Source of the DNA: Saturnia japonica
Taxonomy: Eukaryota > Arthropoda > Insecta > Lepidoptera > Saturniidae
NCBI GenBank assembly: GCA_033032175.1
Contig: CM065304.1
Span: 29,704,653-29,768,652, forward strand
Direction: 5' to 3'
DNA: 64,000 nucleotides
Positions 1 to 10,770 of the stretch are shown one piece after another; position 1 is the stretch's first letter, and every line of letters begins with the position of its first letter. The notes below the pieces were generated by a model that was not told the origin of the DNA, did not search any database, and saw nothing but the letters and a program-made list of their open reading frames with translations. The position numbers and the translations under genes were made by a program.

Positions 1-498
1 CTGAACTTGTGGTGTCCAGAACATCTTTGCGTCGCATTTTTTTAAAAGATTTGAATTTGTACCCGTATAAAATTCAACTTGTGCAGGAATTACTGCCAAA
101 TAAACGAGATGTTTGCTGGGAAACTGATATCGCGCCTAGGTGACATTGCATGGCCGCCTAGAAGTCCGGATCTAACGCCACCGTACTTTTTCATATGGGG
201 ATACCTGAAAAGTAGAGTCTACTCCAATAACCTAGCCAGGATTAACCAGTAGACGATAAATATCCGAGAAGAAATGGCTGCTATTCCTCGCGCAATGTGT
301 CAGCGAGTTTTTACCAATTTGAGTTTCAGATTCCAGAAATGTTTGCAACGGGATGGTGCACACCTGAATGATGTAATTTTTAAGAAATAAATTTCCCAGA
401 TGTCTATTTTAATTGAAATAAAAATGTGTATGTGTATTTATAGTATTTAGTTTTTATTATTATTTTTTTAAATTCACAAATCATTCTGGCCCGCCCTG
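1..498 (+). mobile_element. DUF4817-type Tc1/mariner remnant, internally deleted
   Basis: This is the 3' part of a cut-and-paste DNA transposon. The first 125 bases encode a linker block (SRTSLRRIFLKDLNLYPYK) typical of the end of the DNA-binding half of these transposases. From about 150 the last catalytic block (WPPRSPDLTPPYFF) follows, then a tail containing PRAMCQRVF and NLSFRFQ. The motifs that should lie between them, with the first two catalytic aspartates, are absent, so roughly 400 bases were deleted. A stop codon sits at 250-252. The element ends with CTGGCCCGCCCTG followed by TA at 499-500, which looks like a terminal repeat and target TA. The 5' end lies outside the window. It is dead, and belongs to the same superfamily as 14113-19745 but has a different terminus. 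Confidence 0.75.
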
Positions 499-700
499 TA
501 CTACAATTTTCTATGATATATTTAAATAAATTGAAAGTTTAGATACGTTCCGTTCTATTGTTTACAATAAATGAATTGCAAGACATTAAATTCCAACTAA
601 GGTTTACAGAATATCATAACTAAGTAAGAAGAATATTTATTCAAAGTAAAAGGTTGACTGAGATGAACGATCGAGCTTCCTCGAAAACATTCCCGTACTA

Positions 701-922
701 ATGAATGTAATGAATCAAGTATCGCAACAGGATAACAGGCAGGAGAGTCCAGCTGTTTCGGCGCAGTCAAAAGTCGTGTCCGACATCATGGCGACGCCCA
801 AGAAGCTGCTCCGCGCATGGGAGGGGCGCTCAACGGACCTGCAAAAACTCGACGAGGAACTCATGGCAACCAAGATAAGAGAAGTCGAGGCGCTCACCGA
901 ACTCAAGGAGTTGACACTTAGA
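701..922 (+). CDS. Evi5: EVI5-like Rab GTPase-activating protein, coiled-coil exon (first in window)
   Basis: This exon belongs to the C-terminal coiled coil of an EVI5-type protein. EVI5 proteins carry a TBC domain that stimulates GTP hydrolysis by Rab/Arf-class GTPases in membrane traffic and cytokinesis. The TBC exons must lie upstream, outside the window. The residues ELMATKIREVEALTELKEL correspond to the second coiled-coil segment of EVI5, where a tryptophan-containing stretch precedes it as here (RAWEGR). The exon ends in a consensus donor GTAAGT at 923-928, phase 0. The 5' boundary is uncertain: 701 is an ATG, but CAG acceptor-like sites at about 727-729 and 759-764 and a TACTAAT branch-like motif just upstream allow an internal exon. 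Codons are GC-rich compared with the flanking introns. Confidence 0.75.
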
Positions 923-1039
923 GTAAGTACCTATTCCAACATGCAGTGTTTATTTGTGTACTGTCAGAGCTATGTGCCAGTGTCACAGTATGGTAGTGAG
1001 GAGCCAGCCGTCTTCTCAGATCAACATTTGTTTTTATAA

Positions 1040-2188
1040 TTTAGTTCTACGGGTACAGTCGGTAATAAAAATGTCAGGTTCGTCACGGAGAAAATGTTTC
1101 ACCTAACCAGTAGTTATGCTTGATAATGGGTCGTACCACACCAATGTTCAAATTATTACAAAGCTAAATTCTAATTAAAATAGAAAAAAAAAGCAATAAT
1201 GGGTAATACAAAAAATACTAAGTGATATGGTATAAAAATTCTTCAACTGCCACCATATCATCCTAAATCCTATATAATATATTTGAGGAATTTAAAAGTA
1301 TATATTGCTTTACGTAACGTTGTACAGAACGTAACGGAAGTAATGAAGGTTAAACGATAGTTAATTATTTATAATCAAGGGGGTGAACAGTCCCCTAAAA
1401 TCCAATGTTCAGCGCATTTGTGTAGAATGTTGTTTGAATGTTGAATTGACTTTCATTGGAGATTCCCCTAGCTGAATACAAATTCACAGACTGTTGTCTA
1501 TTAAAAAGCGTGTTGTCTATGAAAATTCTCTATTGCTGTCAGTTTGACGTGCCATTGGCAGATTCCAATTGTTAGCCGTGGTGGTATCGGCAGCCATCTG
1601 TTAGAATGCTGCTTTAACTTGTTAACGAAAAGTGGCATAATATGTCTAACGAGGAAACCGATAGTAAATCTACCCTGGGAGGAAGGAGGGAAACATGCGT
1701 ATGTGTATTTAGTGATCGGAATGGTTTTTCCACACTAACTAGCGCAAAAAAAGGAAAAAAAGGTCCCTTACAGAACCCATGTACTTGTGTGGTGTGCATA
1801 TGTTTGTGTTCATACGTGTGTAATGTTGAATGGGGGTAGCTAAGTGTTGCACGTATAGTTTCACTTGTATCGCGCGGGCGGCTGCTTGACTCAAGGGCTT
1901 CACACCGATGAACGGACCTAGGGTTAGGTTGCCGCTAGAGAGGGTGGACGTGGCGGGTGTGCGGGAGGGTGACTGATTTGAACGGTTTGCCGTCCGCTAT
2001 TTATATGAAATGTGCTAGAAATCATGTACCTCTCTCTACCAATGCTTTGCTCATTAATAATCATAGCGCTTATACAAGATAAGATAAAGATTGTACTGTC
2101 GAGAGTTTTAAAACGTTTTTATATTTCTGCGTTGTATATACTTGTAGAATTATTTATATGTAGTGGTTTTACTACATTACACAGTTAG
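1040..2188. other. Intron 1 of the Evi5-like gene, no gene seen
   Basis: This is AT-rich intronic sequence after the donor at 923. Short open frames (for example 1544-1738 and 1642-1839) have no recognisable domain and no coding composition. A GC-richer patch at 1870-1970 has no motif that I recognise. Confidence 0.5.
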
Positions 2189-2190
2189 GG

Positions 2191-2279
2191 AGAAAGGTAA
2201 ACCCGAACGCGTTTCCTGCCCCGGCCAGTTCTACTTGACAAGTGACATGTTTTCCGAACTGATAGTAGTTTTGACATTT
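2191..2279 (+). repeat. LINE 3'-tail fragment
   Basis: About 90 bases match, imperfectly, the 3' untranslated tail of the LINE at 43200-45735 (compare 45625-45705). Shared landmarks are AAACCCGA, a TTTCCTGCC/TTTCTTACC block, TTTTCCGAAC, and a terminal block GTAG[TT]GTTTTGACATT. It is a short, old copy within intron 1. Confidence 0.55.
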
Positions 2280-2416
2280 CTTCTTTAATAAACATGCATA
2301 TTTACCTAATTGTGCTCTTGATTTAGGTTATTTATGATTTTCGACATAATACTCGTAAAATAGGTAGTGAGTAGAGACTTGTGTTATGTAGTTGATTAGT
2401 TGGTTGGTTGCTGCAG

Positions 2417-2584
2417 GTGATGGAGCTGGAGACGCAAGTGCAGGTGTCGACAAACCAGCTGCGACGCCAGGACGAGGAGGCGCGCGTGCTACGCGAAGCG
2501 TGCGACCTCGCCATGCAGCGCGAGCGCGCGCTACTCGCCAGGCAGCGAGACTTCCATCACAAGTACGCGGACCTAGAGAGCAAG
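2417..2584 (+). CDS. Evi5: EVI5-like protein, coiled-coil exon 2
   Basis: This exon has 56 codons with acceptor TGCAG at 2412-2416 and donor GTATAC at 2585. Joined in phase 0 to the previous exon it reads LTLR/VMELETQVQVSTNQLRR, which matches the EVI5 segment MEMETQNQ...NHLRR. The heptad pattern is strong and rich in Arg, Glu and Gln, including QRDFHHKYADLESK at the end. GC content is far above the surrounding intron. Open frames on the opposite strand here are shadows of this GC-rich exon. Confidence 0.85.
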
Positions 2585-2699
2585 GTATACCACGCCGTCT
2601 CATCTCGGAACGCGACAAAACAGAACAAACCCATTATCACTGTGTGTATGATATATGGAATACAAAACATTAACCGTCCCAATCAGACTTCAAAAATAA

Positions 2700-3100
2700 T
2701 CAAAAAGATGCGAAATCCTCTTATTTAGCAAAAGCATACGTTTAAATTTTCTCATCCCTAATATGAGAATGATGAGTTCCTCATACAAAATTTCATCCGC
2801 CAATTTTCATCCCATTTTAATGTCTTAAGCTAAAATATAAAAAAAAATGGCATAATACTTTAAAAAAAAAACAGATCAGTTGCCATAATCAGTGTTTATT
2901 TTGTTGGTGGTTAGCATAATTAGTGCATCAATTTCGATTGAAAGCAAAACTTGATGTTAACCTCGTTCTGTTCTAGAATATATTTGTTAGTTGTTATTCT
3001 ACAAGCAATGGCACATAACAATTATTATAATATAGGAAATTAAACTTGAAAGTCTAAAGCCAAGGAAAATGCATTTACTTTACATATGTGTACACTGTAC
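2700..3100. other. Intron 2, no feature seen
   Basis: AT-rich sequence between the donor at 2585 and the acceptor at 3102. I see no open frame, terminal repeat or tandem array here. Confidence 0.5.
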
Positions 3101-3102
3101 AG

Positions 3103-3198
3103 GCTAAGTACGAGTCGGTGCAGGCGAATATAAGGAACATGGAGGACGCACAGAGAATAGCTGAACTCGAGGCTGAAATATCCGAATATAGATTAAAG
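3103..3198 (+). CDS. Evi5: EVI5-like protein, coiled-coil exon 3
   Basis: This is a 32-codon exon (AKYESVQANIRNMEDAQRIA...). The acceptor is TGTACAG at 3096-3102 and the donor GTAATC at 3199. It is phase 0 at both ends and continues the helix of the previous exon. It is too short to be found by length alone. It is supported by splice sites, frame and similarity to the alanine/glutamate helix of EVI5 (compare VRLREADSIAAVAELQQ). Confidence 0.8.
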
Positions 3199-3357
3199 GT
3201 AATCATTTCTAACATTATTATTATATTTGAGTTCACTTACAGAGACTCGGGAGATAAATAAAATCATTTACTGTAGCAGGGAAATATTGCACGCTTGGGG
3301 TTGCTTGCTTGCTTCTCAGCGTTTCAAATCTTGTATTATATTTATACTTAGTCTGTT

Positions 3358-3505
3358 CCTGGGATAGCGCAGCTATGAGTATACGGTAACGCGTCGCGTA
3401 TCGTCACGTCACGTCACGTCACGTCACGTCACGTCATGTCATGTCACGTCACATCGGAGTAACGAGTAACCAACGTTTTTACCGTATACCCCAGCTGTAT
3501 TTCCA
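3358..3505. mobile_element. Small MITE with an internal 5-bp satellite
   Basis: Imperfect terminal inverted repeats of about 28 bases (left 3358-3388, right 3479-3505) share CAGCT and GTATACGGTAA. They flank a tandem array of the 5-mer CACGT at 3401-3455, about 11 units with a few CATGT variants. The length of about 150 bases and the intronic location fit a miniature inverted-repeat element. No target duplication could be fixed with confidence. Confidence 0.5.
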
Positions 3506-4124
3506 ACTCATATTTCACTATCTGTTTATTTTTATGGGAAAAAATAACAGATGTTGTTTATTACAATACATGGTAGTAAATCAGGTTAACTTAATATGTG
3601 CATGGTGTCCGCAATCCTAACCAATCTCTTTTAATCTATCCATGTTTTATCATGAAACTTTGAAATGGTCCAAAACGAACTCTGCTCCACACCGCCGTCG
3701 CAAGTCGCCAACAGCCGGTCTGACTGACTCGTCGCATTGGATTTTACACATCAAAAATAGTAGATGTTTTTCAAATCTATTTGTAATCTTAATGACATAT
3801 TCGTGATTTTAGTTTTATAGCGTGTATATAGTATATTTATCGGGAAATTTTGAAAAATATACAATCCCGCGCCATGTTAATAATATCGTAAAAACAGTTT
3901 GCGATAATATCATGTTAGTATGGTGACAGACACATTTACCGTTTATGTTCACTCTAACATAATATTTTTATATGTGTTTATTACCTGACACCTAGATGTT
4001 TCGTTTTGTAATAAATTAGAACGGTTGTTTTTAGTGTGTTTCACACATGTGACGGGATTTACAGATATACACACATTAATATTAGTTGTAATGTATTGTG
4101 AATAACATTAATAAAATATTCCAG

Positions 4125-4223
4125 AACGAAGTGATGGCGACGGAGGGCGAGCTGCGGAGTAACGTCGACGACTCGGAAAGAGTTCGCGAGCTGCAGGAAC
4201 AGCTCGCCGAGATGAAAGCTGAA
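4125..4223 (+). CDS. Evi5: EVI5-like protein, coiled-coil exon 4
   Basis: This is a 33-codon exon with acceptor TTCCAG (4119-4124) and donor GTACAC (4224). The residues NEVMATEGELRSN and RVRELQEQLAEMKAE match the EVI5 helix ending IGELKDQIAELNHEL. It is phase 0 on both sides. The intron that follows is 3.7 kb and holds a mariner piece, a reverse-transcriptase piece, a SINE and microsatellites. Confidence 0.85.
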
Positions 4224-4840
4224 GTACACATGCACATATATATAATAAAACGAACATACCTAACATTAAACACTCTGAGGAAATGATCTGCGCTCTGTCG
4301 CTTCGCTTCAACGTCACTAATGTATTATATTCATTTGTAAAGATGCTTCATCGCAAGAACACGTATATGGGACGACGCACATAATTACAATAATAGTTTA
4401 AAACGCAGTGTCGGTAATTCCATCGTGGTGAATGTATCTCATGTGTAGCATTCACAAAGACAAAATCATTCAAAACACAATGTGAAACGTGTATTGCTGG
4501 CGGCGCGGCGACCGGCAACATACTAACAACTCACTGGTCGTATTTGTTCTCCTCCCGCAACCCGCAAACAATAGGGAGGGTCGCGCTTACAGCGGTCCAG
4601 CTACAACATGATTACACAACAAAACCTATTTCTATTATTTCATTTAAAAATATAATTGTTTATTACGATTCCACTTTTATAAATTATAATGTATGTAATG
4701 TAATGCTTTTATCCATGTCTGATACATTTTATTCGGCACTGCACAGTTTCCCACGCCAATTACGACTCCGGAAATTGACACTTTGGAATGGTCCGCGTAA
4801 GTTCTAAACTCATCAACATCGCATGAGGTAGTGGGAGGGG

Positions 4841-4866
4841 GGGGGGAGGAAGGAAGGAAGGAAGGA
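4841..4866. repeat. G-run and (GGAA)n microsatellite
   Basis: A run of about 11 G residues is interrupted by one A and followed by about four GGAA units, in intron 4 of the Evi5-like gene. Confidence 0.85.
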
Positions 4867-5064
4867 CGAGTAATGCGTTGCGTTGACATACATAATCCAG
4901 ACAGTGGTTTTTCATTTGCTTTGTATTAATTGGACTGGACAACAAAAGTAAACATGGCTCGTAATAAAGTATAAATAAACCAAGTTTTCTATTAAACAAA
5001 ATGGTTTATATTTGTCAACAAAATGTATTGCTGTTGGAAAGATTTATTTATCTACCTACATGTA

Positions 5065-5066
<2 letters not shown>

Positions 5067-5100
<34 letters not shown>

Positions 5101-5110
5101 GTGTGTGTGA
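5067..5110. repeat. (GT)n microsatellite
   Basis: Near-perfect GT dinucleotide array with one C interruption. It degrades into GA and TATG units up to about 5135. Confidence 0.9.
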
Positions 5111-5139
5111 GAGAGTGTGTATGTGTATGTATACACGCA

Positions 5140-5740
5140 TGTGGCACGTGGCATGTCGAATAGTAGGTAGGTAGTAATACTTGTTGTAGTTAGTTGAGAT
5201 GAAGCAGTGTTATTTGTGCTTTATTAATTTTTAACATTGAACTGAGTTTGTTTAACAGTAGTGTTTTTGTTATCAGGAACATACATCTCAAGTTGAGACT
5301 TGCTAACTGCTCTCTATACATATTATTATTTGAGGATGTATTTGAATCAGAGGTAATTGTTATGTAATAATATAATATATTTATATTACATAATTGTTGT
5401 GTAATAGTACTTGATGTAACTGTTTCGTAATAAGGTGTACTTGTATCACACGAGTGTTTTTTTACTTACCTAGTTGCAGTTTTATACACTAGGTACTTTA
5501 ATACACTATTCTCATGCATTGGGATTGAACCTAGTAAATAAAAGATCAAATTTAAAAGAGTAAGAAATAGTTAATTGTTTATAATAATTATTGAAATCGT
5601 ATAGATGTGTATTGCTTGCGACAGCCGCGTTGTCGACATCCCGCCTCTCTAAAAATATTTAATACAACAAAACAAGTATGATTATTATCATGGGATAAAA
5701 ATGTAAATAAAATTTTGACTAACACAATAAAAGTTGGTAC
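5140..5740. other. Intron 4 sequence, nothing recognised
   Basis: AT-rich, with no open frame or inverted repeat that I could identify. Confidence 0.4.
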
Positions 5741-5746
5741 CGTACT

Positions 5747-5939
5747 GTTGGTCAAGAATTTGTAAATTCCGTCTGTCGTGAAGTATGGGGTCTAGCGTTG
5801 TCATGAAGCAGAAGTGGGCTAGAGATATTGACCAGTCTCGGTTGTTTAACGGCTAGCTTCTCCATCATGGTTTGCAATTGTTGACAATACAGATCTGCCG
5901 TTATCGTCTGGCCAGATCTTAGGAAGCTGTAGGTGTGTA
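5747..5939 (-). pseudogene. Mariner transposase fragment
   Basis: On the minus strand this encodes part of a DD34D mariner transposase: SGQTITADLYCQQLQTMMEK, then PRLVN and LLLHDNARPHT, which contains the second catalytic aspartate. The frame is lost soon after. It is related to, but clearly different from, the intact mariner at 11051-12539. Both ends are truncated, and its upstream (minus-strand) side is joined to the RT-like fragment at 5940. Confidence 0.8.
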
Positions 5940-6390
5940 CTAAACACTCACTAGTACCTCTTTAAGAAAGAAAAGTTGTTGAAAGGATTTTATTGTGTCT
6001 CGGTCATCCTTTTTCTTTCTCAAACCCAACCCCAGTCTATCAACCTGTGCACCTGCCATAAATTGTTTATGGAATTGAAGTCTTGACTCTAGTTCTGTGG
6101 CGCATTTGCCTTTTGGGAGAGATATAATTATTTCATCTAAGGATTTCCCCAAGCTATACATTTTAGTGACTGTAAAATGTTTATAGAGTTCTGATGGCCT
6201 CTTTAATTTCATCACAAAACTATTATGATCCCCAAATAAAGTTGACAGCCGAATTTGCCAGTCCAAGTCATAACCTCAACATCTTTATGACCTTTGCATC
6301 TATCTTTGCCAGGAGAGTTTTATCAAAGTCATATACTAGGAAAGGCCAAGTCAGATGGTTCTCGTATATCCAAATTTTTTTAATATTGCG
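5940..6390 (-). pseudogene. Possible non-LTR reverse-transcriptase C-terminal fragment
   Basis: Minus-strand translation across two frames gives LTWPFLVYDFDKTLLAKID, then LWLGLANSAVN, then TLFGDHNSFVMKLKRPSELY. The pattern W.FL.YDF....KID...K..R.WLGL is the thumb-like region found after the catalytic core in some non-LTR retrotransposon polymerases of animals. One frameshift (near 6255-6265) breaks it. I infer the family from this pattern only, so another repeat-derived protein is possible. Confidence 0.4.
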
Positions 6391-6399
6391 AATTGGCTG

Positions 6400-6925
6400 A
6401 AGGGTAGAGGCTATTAGAGGTTAGTAGAGGTAAGCTTATTGAGGTAACTAAGGAAAACATCGGTAACTGCGTCCAAGGGTGGTGGTGTACGTCCCATGTA
6501 ATCTATCCTTCCAACTAAGTTTATGTATAGTAGATAAATTTCAATTATTTGTAATCAAGTCTTCAGAAATAGTTTTTGGGTTCGTATATGGCTTACGCTG
6601 GCTAAATCTTATGAGATACATCAAAATAATGTTAATTGAAAATATTACGTTATTTGTGAAGGTCTTTTACAAAACTCAGTGTAAACATTCTAATAAAATT
6701 GTTAGTTAACTTGGGTAATTCATGTAGAATAAAAATTGTCCCTTACAGTTTTCCATTTAAATTAATACTGCAGAAGATATCATGAATTGAAAATTACGCG
6801 CGATCTACGAAATCCCTCTCAGCAAAACAGTTACGGTCGGTCGGCTGACATTCCCCTCGTATGATGAATTGCGCGTTGCAAGCTAAACGCACTATTCGTA
6901 ACAATGAATTTACATAACTTACCAT
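6400..6925. other. Intron 4 sequence, nothing recognised
   Basis: AT-rich. The open frame at 6479-6709 shows no domain and no coding composition. Confidence 0.4.
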
Positions 6926-7168
6926 AACGCTAGTATCCCTGAAGTGTTACGCAGAGATGTATACATCCACAGTTCGGCAGATATGTTTTAGGTCCCATGT
7001 AGTAGGGGGCGAGCCTATCGCTATTAATCTGCCTAAAAGCCAAACTCCTAGCTACTATTGAGAATTTCATAGAAAAATCCAATAACACTTTGGTCGACCT
7101 GGGAATCGAACTTAAGGACTTCGAGCATAGCAGTCGCGTTTTCCTAAACCACTAGGCTAAGGAGGCAG
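6926..7168 (-). mobile_element. tRNA-derived lepidopteran SINE, copy 1
   Basis: On the minus strand the head has the polymerase III A box TTAGCCTAGTGG (about 7150-7161) and the B box AGTTCGATTCC (about 7102-7112). The body carries the TATTACATGGGACC-like block, here diverged, seen in all three copies in this window. The other copies are at 19971-20190 and 21680-21933. It is inserted antisense in intron 4. Confidence 0.85.
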
Positions 7169-7404
7169 TTATGTAGTTAACTATCAATATTACAGCGATT
7201 AAAAAGATCGGGCTTTTTTCACCAAAAAATACACCATTTTGTAAATTGTACTCTTGCGAAGCTGGAGGGTGTCGCTGGTTATATAAATGTATGACATGTT
7301 ATATAGTTTAGCTTAGAATCTGTATTTATAAGATAGCTTGTAGTATAACAAAGCTAGCACACCGCGCTGTGTACTCGCGTGTAGGTACAGATGGCGTTGT
7401 GTTC

Positions 7405-7462
7405 TTGTGTGTGTGTGTGTGTGTGTGTGTGTATGAGTGTGTGTGTGTGTAGTAGTAGTAGA
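7405..7462. repeat. (GT)n then (GTA)n microsatellite
   Basis: Two GT arrays separated by ATGAGT are followed by about four GTA units, within intron 4. Confidence 0.9.
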
Positions 7463-7891
7463 GCTATTATAGTTAATATTTTTAAAACGGTTGCAATGTA
7501 TTATAGAATTAGTTATATTCTACATTTAAAAAGGATATTTTTTTAAATTTTAATTAACACCTTTTATGTATAAGACAGACTGCGCATGTATTTATTACCT
7601 CGTTATTGTTTTCCTATATACTTCATAGAAACGGCTGTGAAGAGACTGTCATGGACTAGGACATTAATGTTTCGTTCATTTCGATCTTTCTGTAAAAACA
7701 AATACTTCGGGGTCCGATTGTGATCGTAACAGTTTCACGTATTGGTTTGTAGACTGTTTATATAATATGTATATATAATTATAATTTCTGTGAGTAGCAT
7801 TTCCGCTATATGAACGCTAGAACGTGGGCGCTCTACATGTATTTACATGAATGTATAATAATGAAATTAACTAAAAGTAATATTGATTCAG

Positions 7892-8104
7892 GTGATGCGA
7901 CTAGAAGCGTGGAGGGCTCGTACGACGGGGAGCGCGCACGCACACGCGCACGCGCACGTTACGCACTCGGCGCAGCTCACCGCGCGAGCCATCTCTTACG
8001 AAGACGACTCGGTGGAGGAGGACGACAAGCTGAGACTGATCCTGCGTCGTGAGTCATCGAGCACTTTCGAGTTTCCAGCCGGTCTCGGCAAACCCCCCTC
8101 GTAG
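7892..8104 (+). CDS. Evi5: EVI5-like protein, last coding exon
   Basis: The acceptor is GATTCAG (7885-7891) and the stop is TAG at 8102-8104. It opens with VMRLEAWRA, directly continuing the coiled coil, then a low-complexity SAHAHAHAHVTHSAQL run. An acidic patch EDDSVEEDDKLRLI parallels the acidic DDESFHSSDEDF tail of vertebrate EVI5. The last residues are FEFPAGLGKPPS. The His-Ala run is encoded by a CGCACGCACACG simple repeat, so it may vary in length between alleles. Confidence 0.85.
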   Translation: MMRLEAWRARTTGSAHAHAHAHVTHSAQLTARAISYEDDSVEEDDKLRLILRRESSSTFEFPAGLGKPPS

Positions 8105-8194
8105 CTTAATAATCATTACACGTACCTAGTAATAGACACATAGGTACTATGACGTAGTCAATCAAAACCCTTTATAGTTCGCATTTCGCATCTA

Positions 8195-8200
8195 AATAAA
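8195..8200 (+). terminator. Polyadenylation signal of the Evi5-like gene
   Basis: An AATAAA hexamer lies 91 bases after the stop codon at 8104, in AT-rich sequence. It is the first such signal in the 3' untranslated region. Confidence 0.55.
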
Positions 8201-8940
8201 GATAATTTGTTTGAAACAACGTAATCAATACGTGTACGTGTGCGCTTCTGTTTTTGATCTACTTGATTTTTTTTTTTTTTTGTTATTTATTTCCTTAGCT
8301 TTATGACAATGTATATTGTAATTTTTGACAAACACAGGGCTCTTAATCGCTCATTTATTAATTAATATTTTCGCTGAAAACAAAGCAGCTATTTTTGTAT
8401 TTTCTGTTATTATTAAATATCTTAATTGTTTAATTAAATGTCTTCCCATTATTGAAGCCTTATCTAATGTTAACGAATTCGTTATGAGTGTTCGTCGCCA
8501 CGATCACTCCATAATACCAACTATGTTGCAACCGCAGTAGTTGCGTTGGTAGTATGTACCAACTATTATAACACCAGTTGATTAGGTTAGGTTCGACGTT
8601 TCACTAATATTTAACAGCAACATCGTTTTGTGTACAAGTGTATCTGTTTATACTAAATCCATACATTTTATTATGTTACAGAGTTAGTAGGTTACATTAT
8701 AAACCTAATAATACATTGTGGTTTATTAAATACCGAGTACCTAAAATGTAATGTAGTTATATAATAATATTAAGTGAATAGATAGACTTAGGTATATATT
8801 GTATAGGTAATAGTGGTAATGACGTCACACGTGTGCACGCGTTTTGTATTGTAGAGTTAGATACAATTGAAATATCCCGCACGAGCCAAATTCAAAATTA
8901 ATCAGCTTATTTGTATTCCTTTTCACAATAATCTATGTTT
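8201..8940. other. Sequence after the Evi5-like gene, no gene seen
   Basis: AT-rich, with a T-run near 8268-8281. The open frame at 8325-8540 has no recognisable domain. Confidence 0.4.
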
Positions 8941-8947
8941 ATCTCGT

Positions 8948-9003
8948 AATGATAATATCATATTAATTATATAATGATAATGATATTAATGATATTATCA
9001 TTA
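8948..9003. repeat. Short AT-rich palindrome
   Basis: Perfect 14-base inverted arms TAATGATAATATCA (8948-8961) and TGATATTATCATTA (8990-9003) lie either side of a loop that itself repeats ATGAT and ATTAAT. It is probably a cruciform-prone simple sequence. Confidence 0.6.
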
Positions 9004-9527
9004 TAACATATAGTATATATTTGGAATAGACGTTTATTTAATAATGTTTAATATGAGCTTTTAAGAACGCTTGTCTACCAAACAACATATATTAATTTGA
9101 TAAGCTTCATTAACATTCCAAGTTGTGTACTTATGTTGTATATACTATTTATATGGTTACGTGATGAGATCCGATAGGGCTGTACTTAACGAACCTACCC
9201 AACCTGCAATTTAACTTGGATCCATGCTCTTGGCGCTTGGCCGCTACACGCTTTCACTCGCACAATTATTAATATATATTAACAAGTCTGTTCCTATTTT
9301 CCGAGAGGCATACTATATGAACGAAACTGATCACGAATATGCTCTTAATTTTTTTAACTGTCTGTTTGTCCGGATTTCACTGAAAAACGGCTAGAACGAT
9401 TCTTATGACATTTTGTACACGGAAAGTAATCATTTTGATCTAATTTTGTAGATGACAAACATACATCATAATTGAGAAGCTATAAGAATCGTTAATAGTT
9501 CATTAAAAATCGTAACATCTATACTAA

Positions 9528-9850
9528 TATTATGAAACTGAAGAGTTTTTTGTTTGTTTCGTTGAAACGCTCTAATCCCAGGAACTACTCGTTCAAATAG
9601 TAAAATTATTTCAGTATTGGATACTCCAGTTATCTAGGAAGGTTATATATAACATATAACATAATGCTACGATCAATAGGAGTGGAACATCAATGAAAAA
9701 TGTTGCAAAAACGGGGATAATTTGAGAGCTTCCATTGCGTGCGCTGCGTGAATGGTTAAAATCACGTAATAACCATATGTCATGGAATTGTTTCTCTTAA
9801 AAAGTTCTAAAAAAATCGGCGATAGCATATGAGGGGATGTAAATAACTAG
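9528..9850 (+). mobile_element. Helitron-type 5' end, truncated derivative
   Basis: It begins after an A with TCTATACTAATATTATGAAA, the 5' start shared by many lepidopteran Helitron-family repeats. The GTTTGTTTCGTTGAAACGC block follows. I could not find a matching CTAG 3' end, so the right boundary is approximate. A GC-rich tract (GCGGGGCGGGGCGGGG) follows near 9870. Confidence 0.45.
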
Positions 9851-9879
9851 TGCGTAGTAGCAAACTTGTGCGGGGCGGG

Positions 9880-10770
9880 GCGGGGTGCCATGCCAAGTGC
9901 CAAGAGTGGCGCCATGACTCGAGACAAACAATAAAGCATACATTTAACACGCGACGCAACGTGATGCCGAGTGACAAGGACAGAACTATGCTATAAACCG
10001 AAACCGGCGACGAGCGTGCGTCGCGTCGCGTGTTCTAGTATTATATCGTGGCAGCTCTAAAATTTTCATATTCATAGTGTTGTGATTAAATTACTTATTG
10101 TAATATAATTTGATAGTAAAAAAATTACAAAATTTGCAAGTAATTATTTATGATTTTGTAATAATTGTTTGTACAAGAAATATTTGATTATTTTGAGGAG
10201 CATTAGCAACCCGCTATACGCTACTCATCGGAATGCATCGCGTATAGTAGACATGGGTAACAAACAGTGCGCCAACTCAGTTTACTGCGCCGCGCCGTAC
10301 CGACAACGTCGCGTCGCATCTCGCCACTCGCACCGGTCAGCTGACTCATTTCATTTCTCTAAATCGCTTTCCTCGCGTACCATTTTACTGCGCCATGGCG
10401 CAAATTTGAGTTAATTCGATTCGTCCCACAGGCGCAGCTAACGTAAGAAATTTTGCTGAGTTACCCATGTTTAAATTCGCGTGACTCCATGTATGTGTGT
10501 AATGATTGTTCCTTTTGCTGTTATTCGTCGCGCCTTTGCTCTTAATAACAATAGATGCAATCGCGTCATACAACTTGATATAACAAATTATAAGTTTCAT
10601 TCTTATTTACCTACCTGCTTCCTTTATTTAATTATATAGTTTTCAAATAAACTTTACTATACAAATACAAGTATTTTCTTTTTATATACCAATACCTACT
10701 GCTTAGATTTATTACGTTGCCTGAGTAGAGTAACTGTGCAAGTCCGTTTTTAAATTTTTTGTTAACTTAA
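9880..10770. other. GC-richer block without a supported gene
   Basis: Positions 9900-10060 and 10230-10460 are richer in CG than their surroundings. The longest open frame (10169-10414) ends in an arginine/serine-rich tail without a recognised domain. It could be the promoter or leader of a gene whose coding exons I cannot identify. Confidence 0.3.

Noticed and set aside
2328..2618. Minus-strand arginine-rich open frames
   Set aside because: They are antisense shadows of the GC-rich Evi5-like exon at 2417-2584.
3401..3455. Regular short repeats as a possible CRISPR-like array
   Set aside because: The unit is only 5 bases with no spacers, in a eukaryotic intron. It is a simple satellite.
5940..6266. 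108-residue minus-strand frame as a host gene
   Set aside because: The preceding frame carries reverse-transcriptase-like sequence and joins it by a frameshift, so a repeat remnant is more likely.
6926..7168. A and B boxes as a tRNA gene
   Set aside because: The anticodon arm and acceptor stem do not pair, and the sequence continues into a repeated body shared by three loci. It is a SINE head.
10169..10414. 81-residue open frame as a gene
   Set aside because: No domain, arginine/serine low complexity, no splice or codon support. The CG-rich region alone is not enough.
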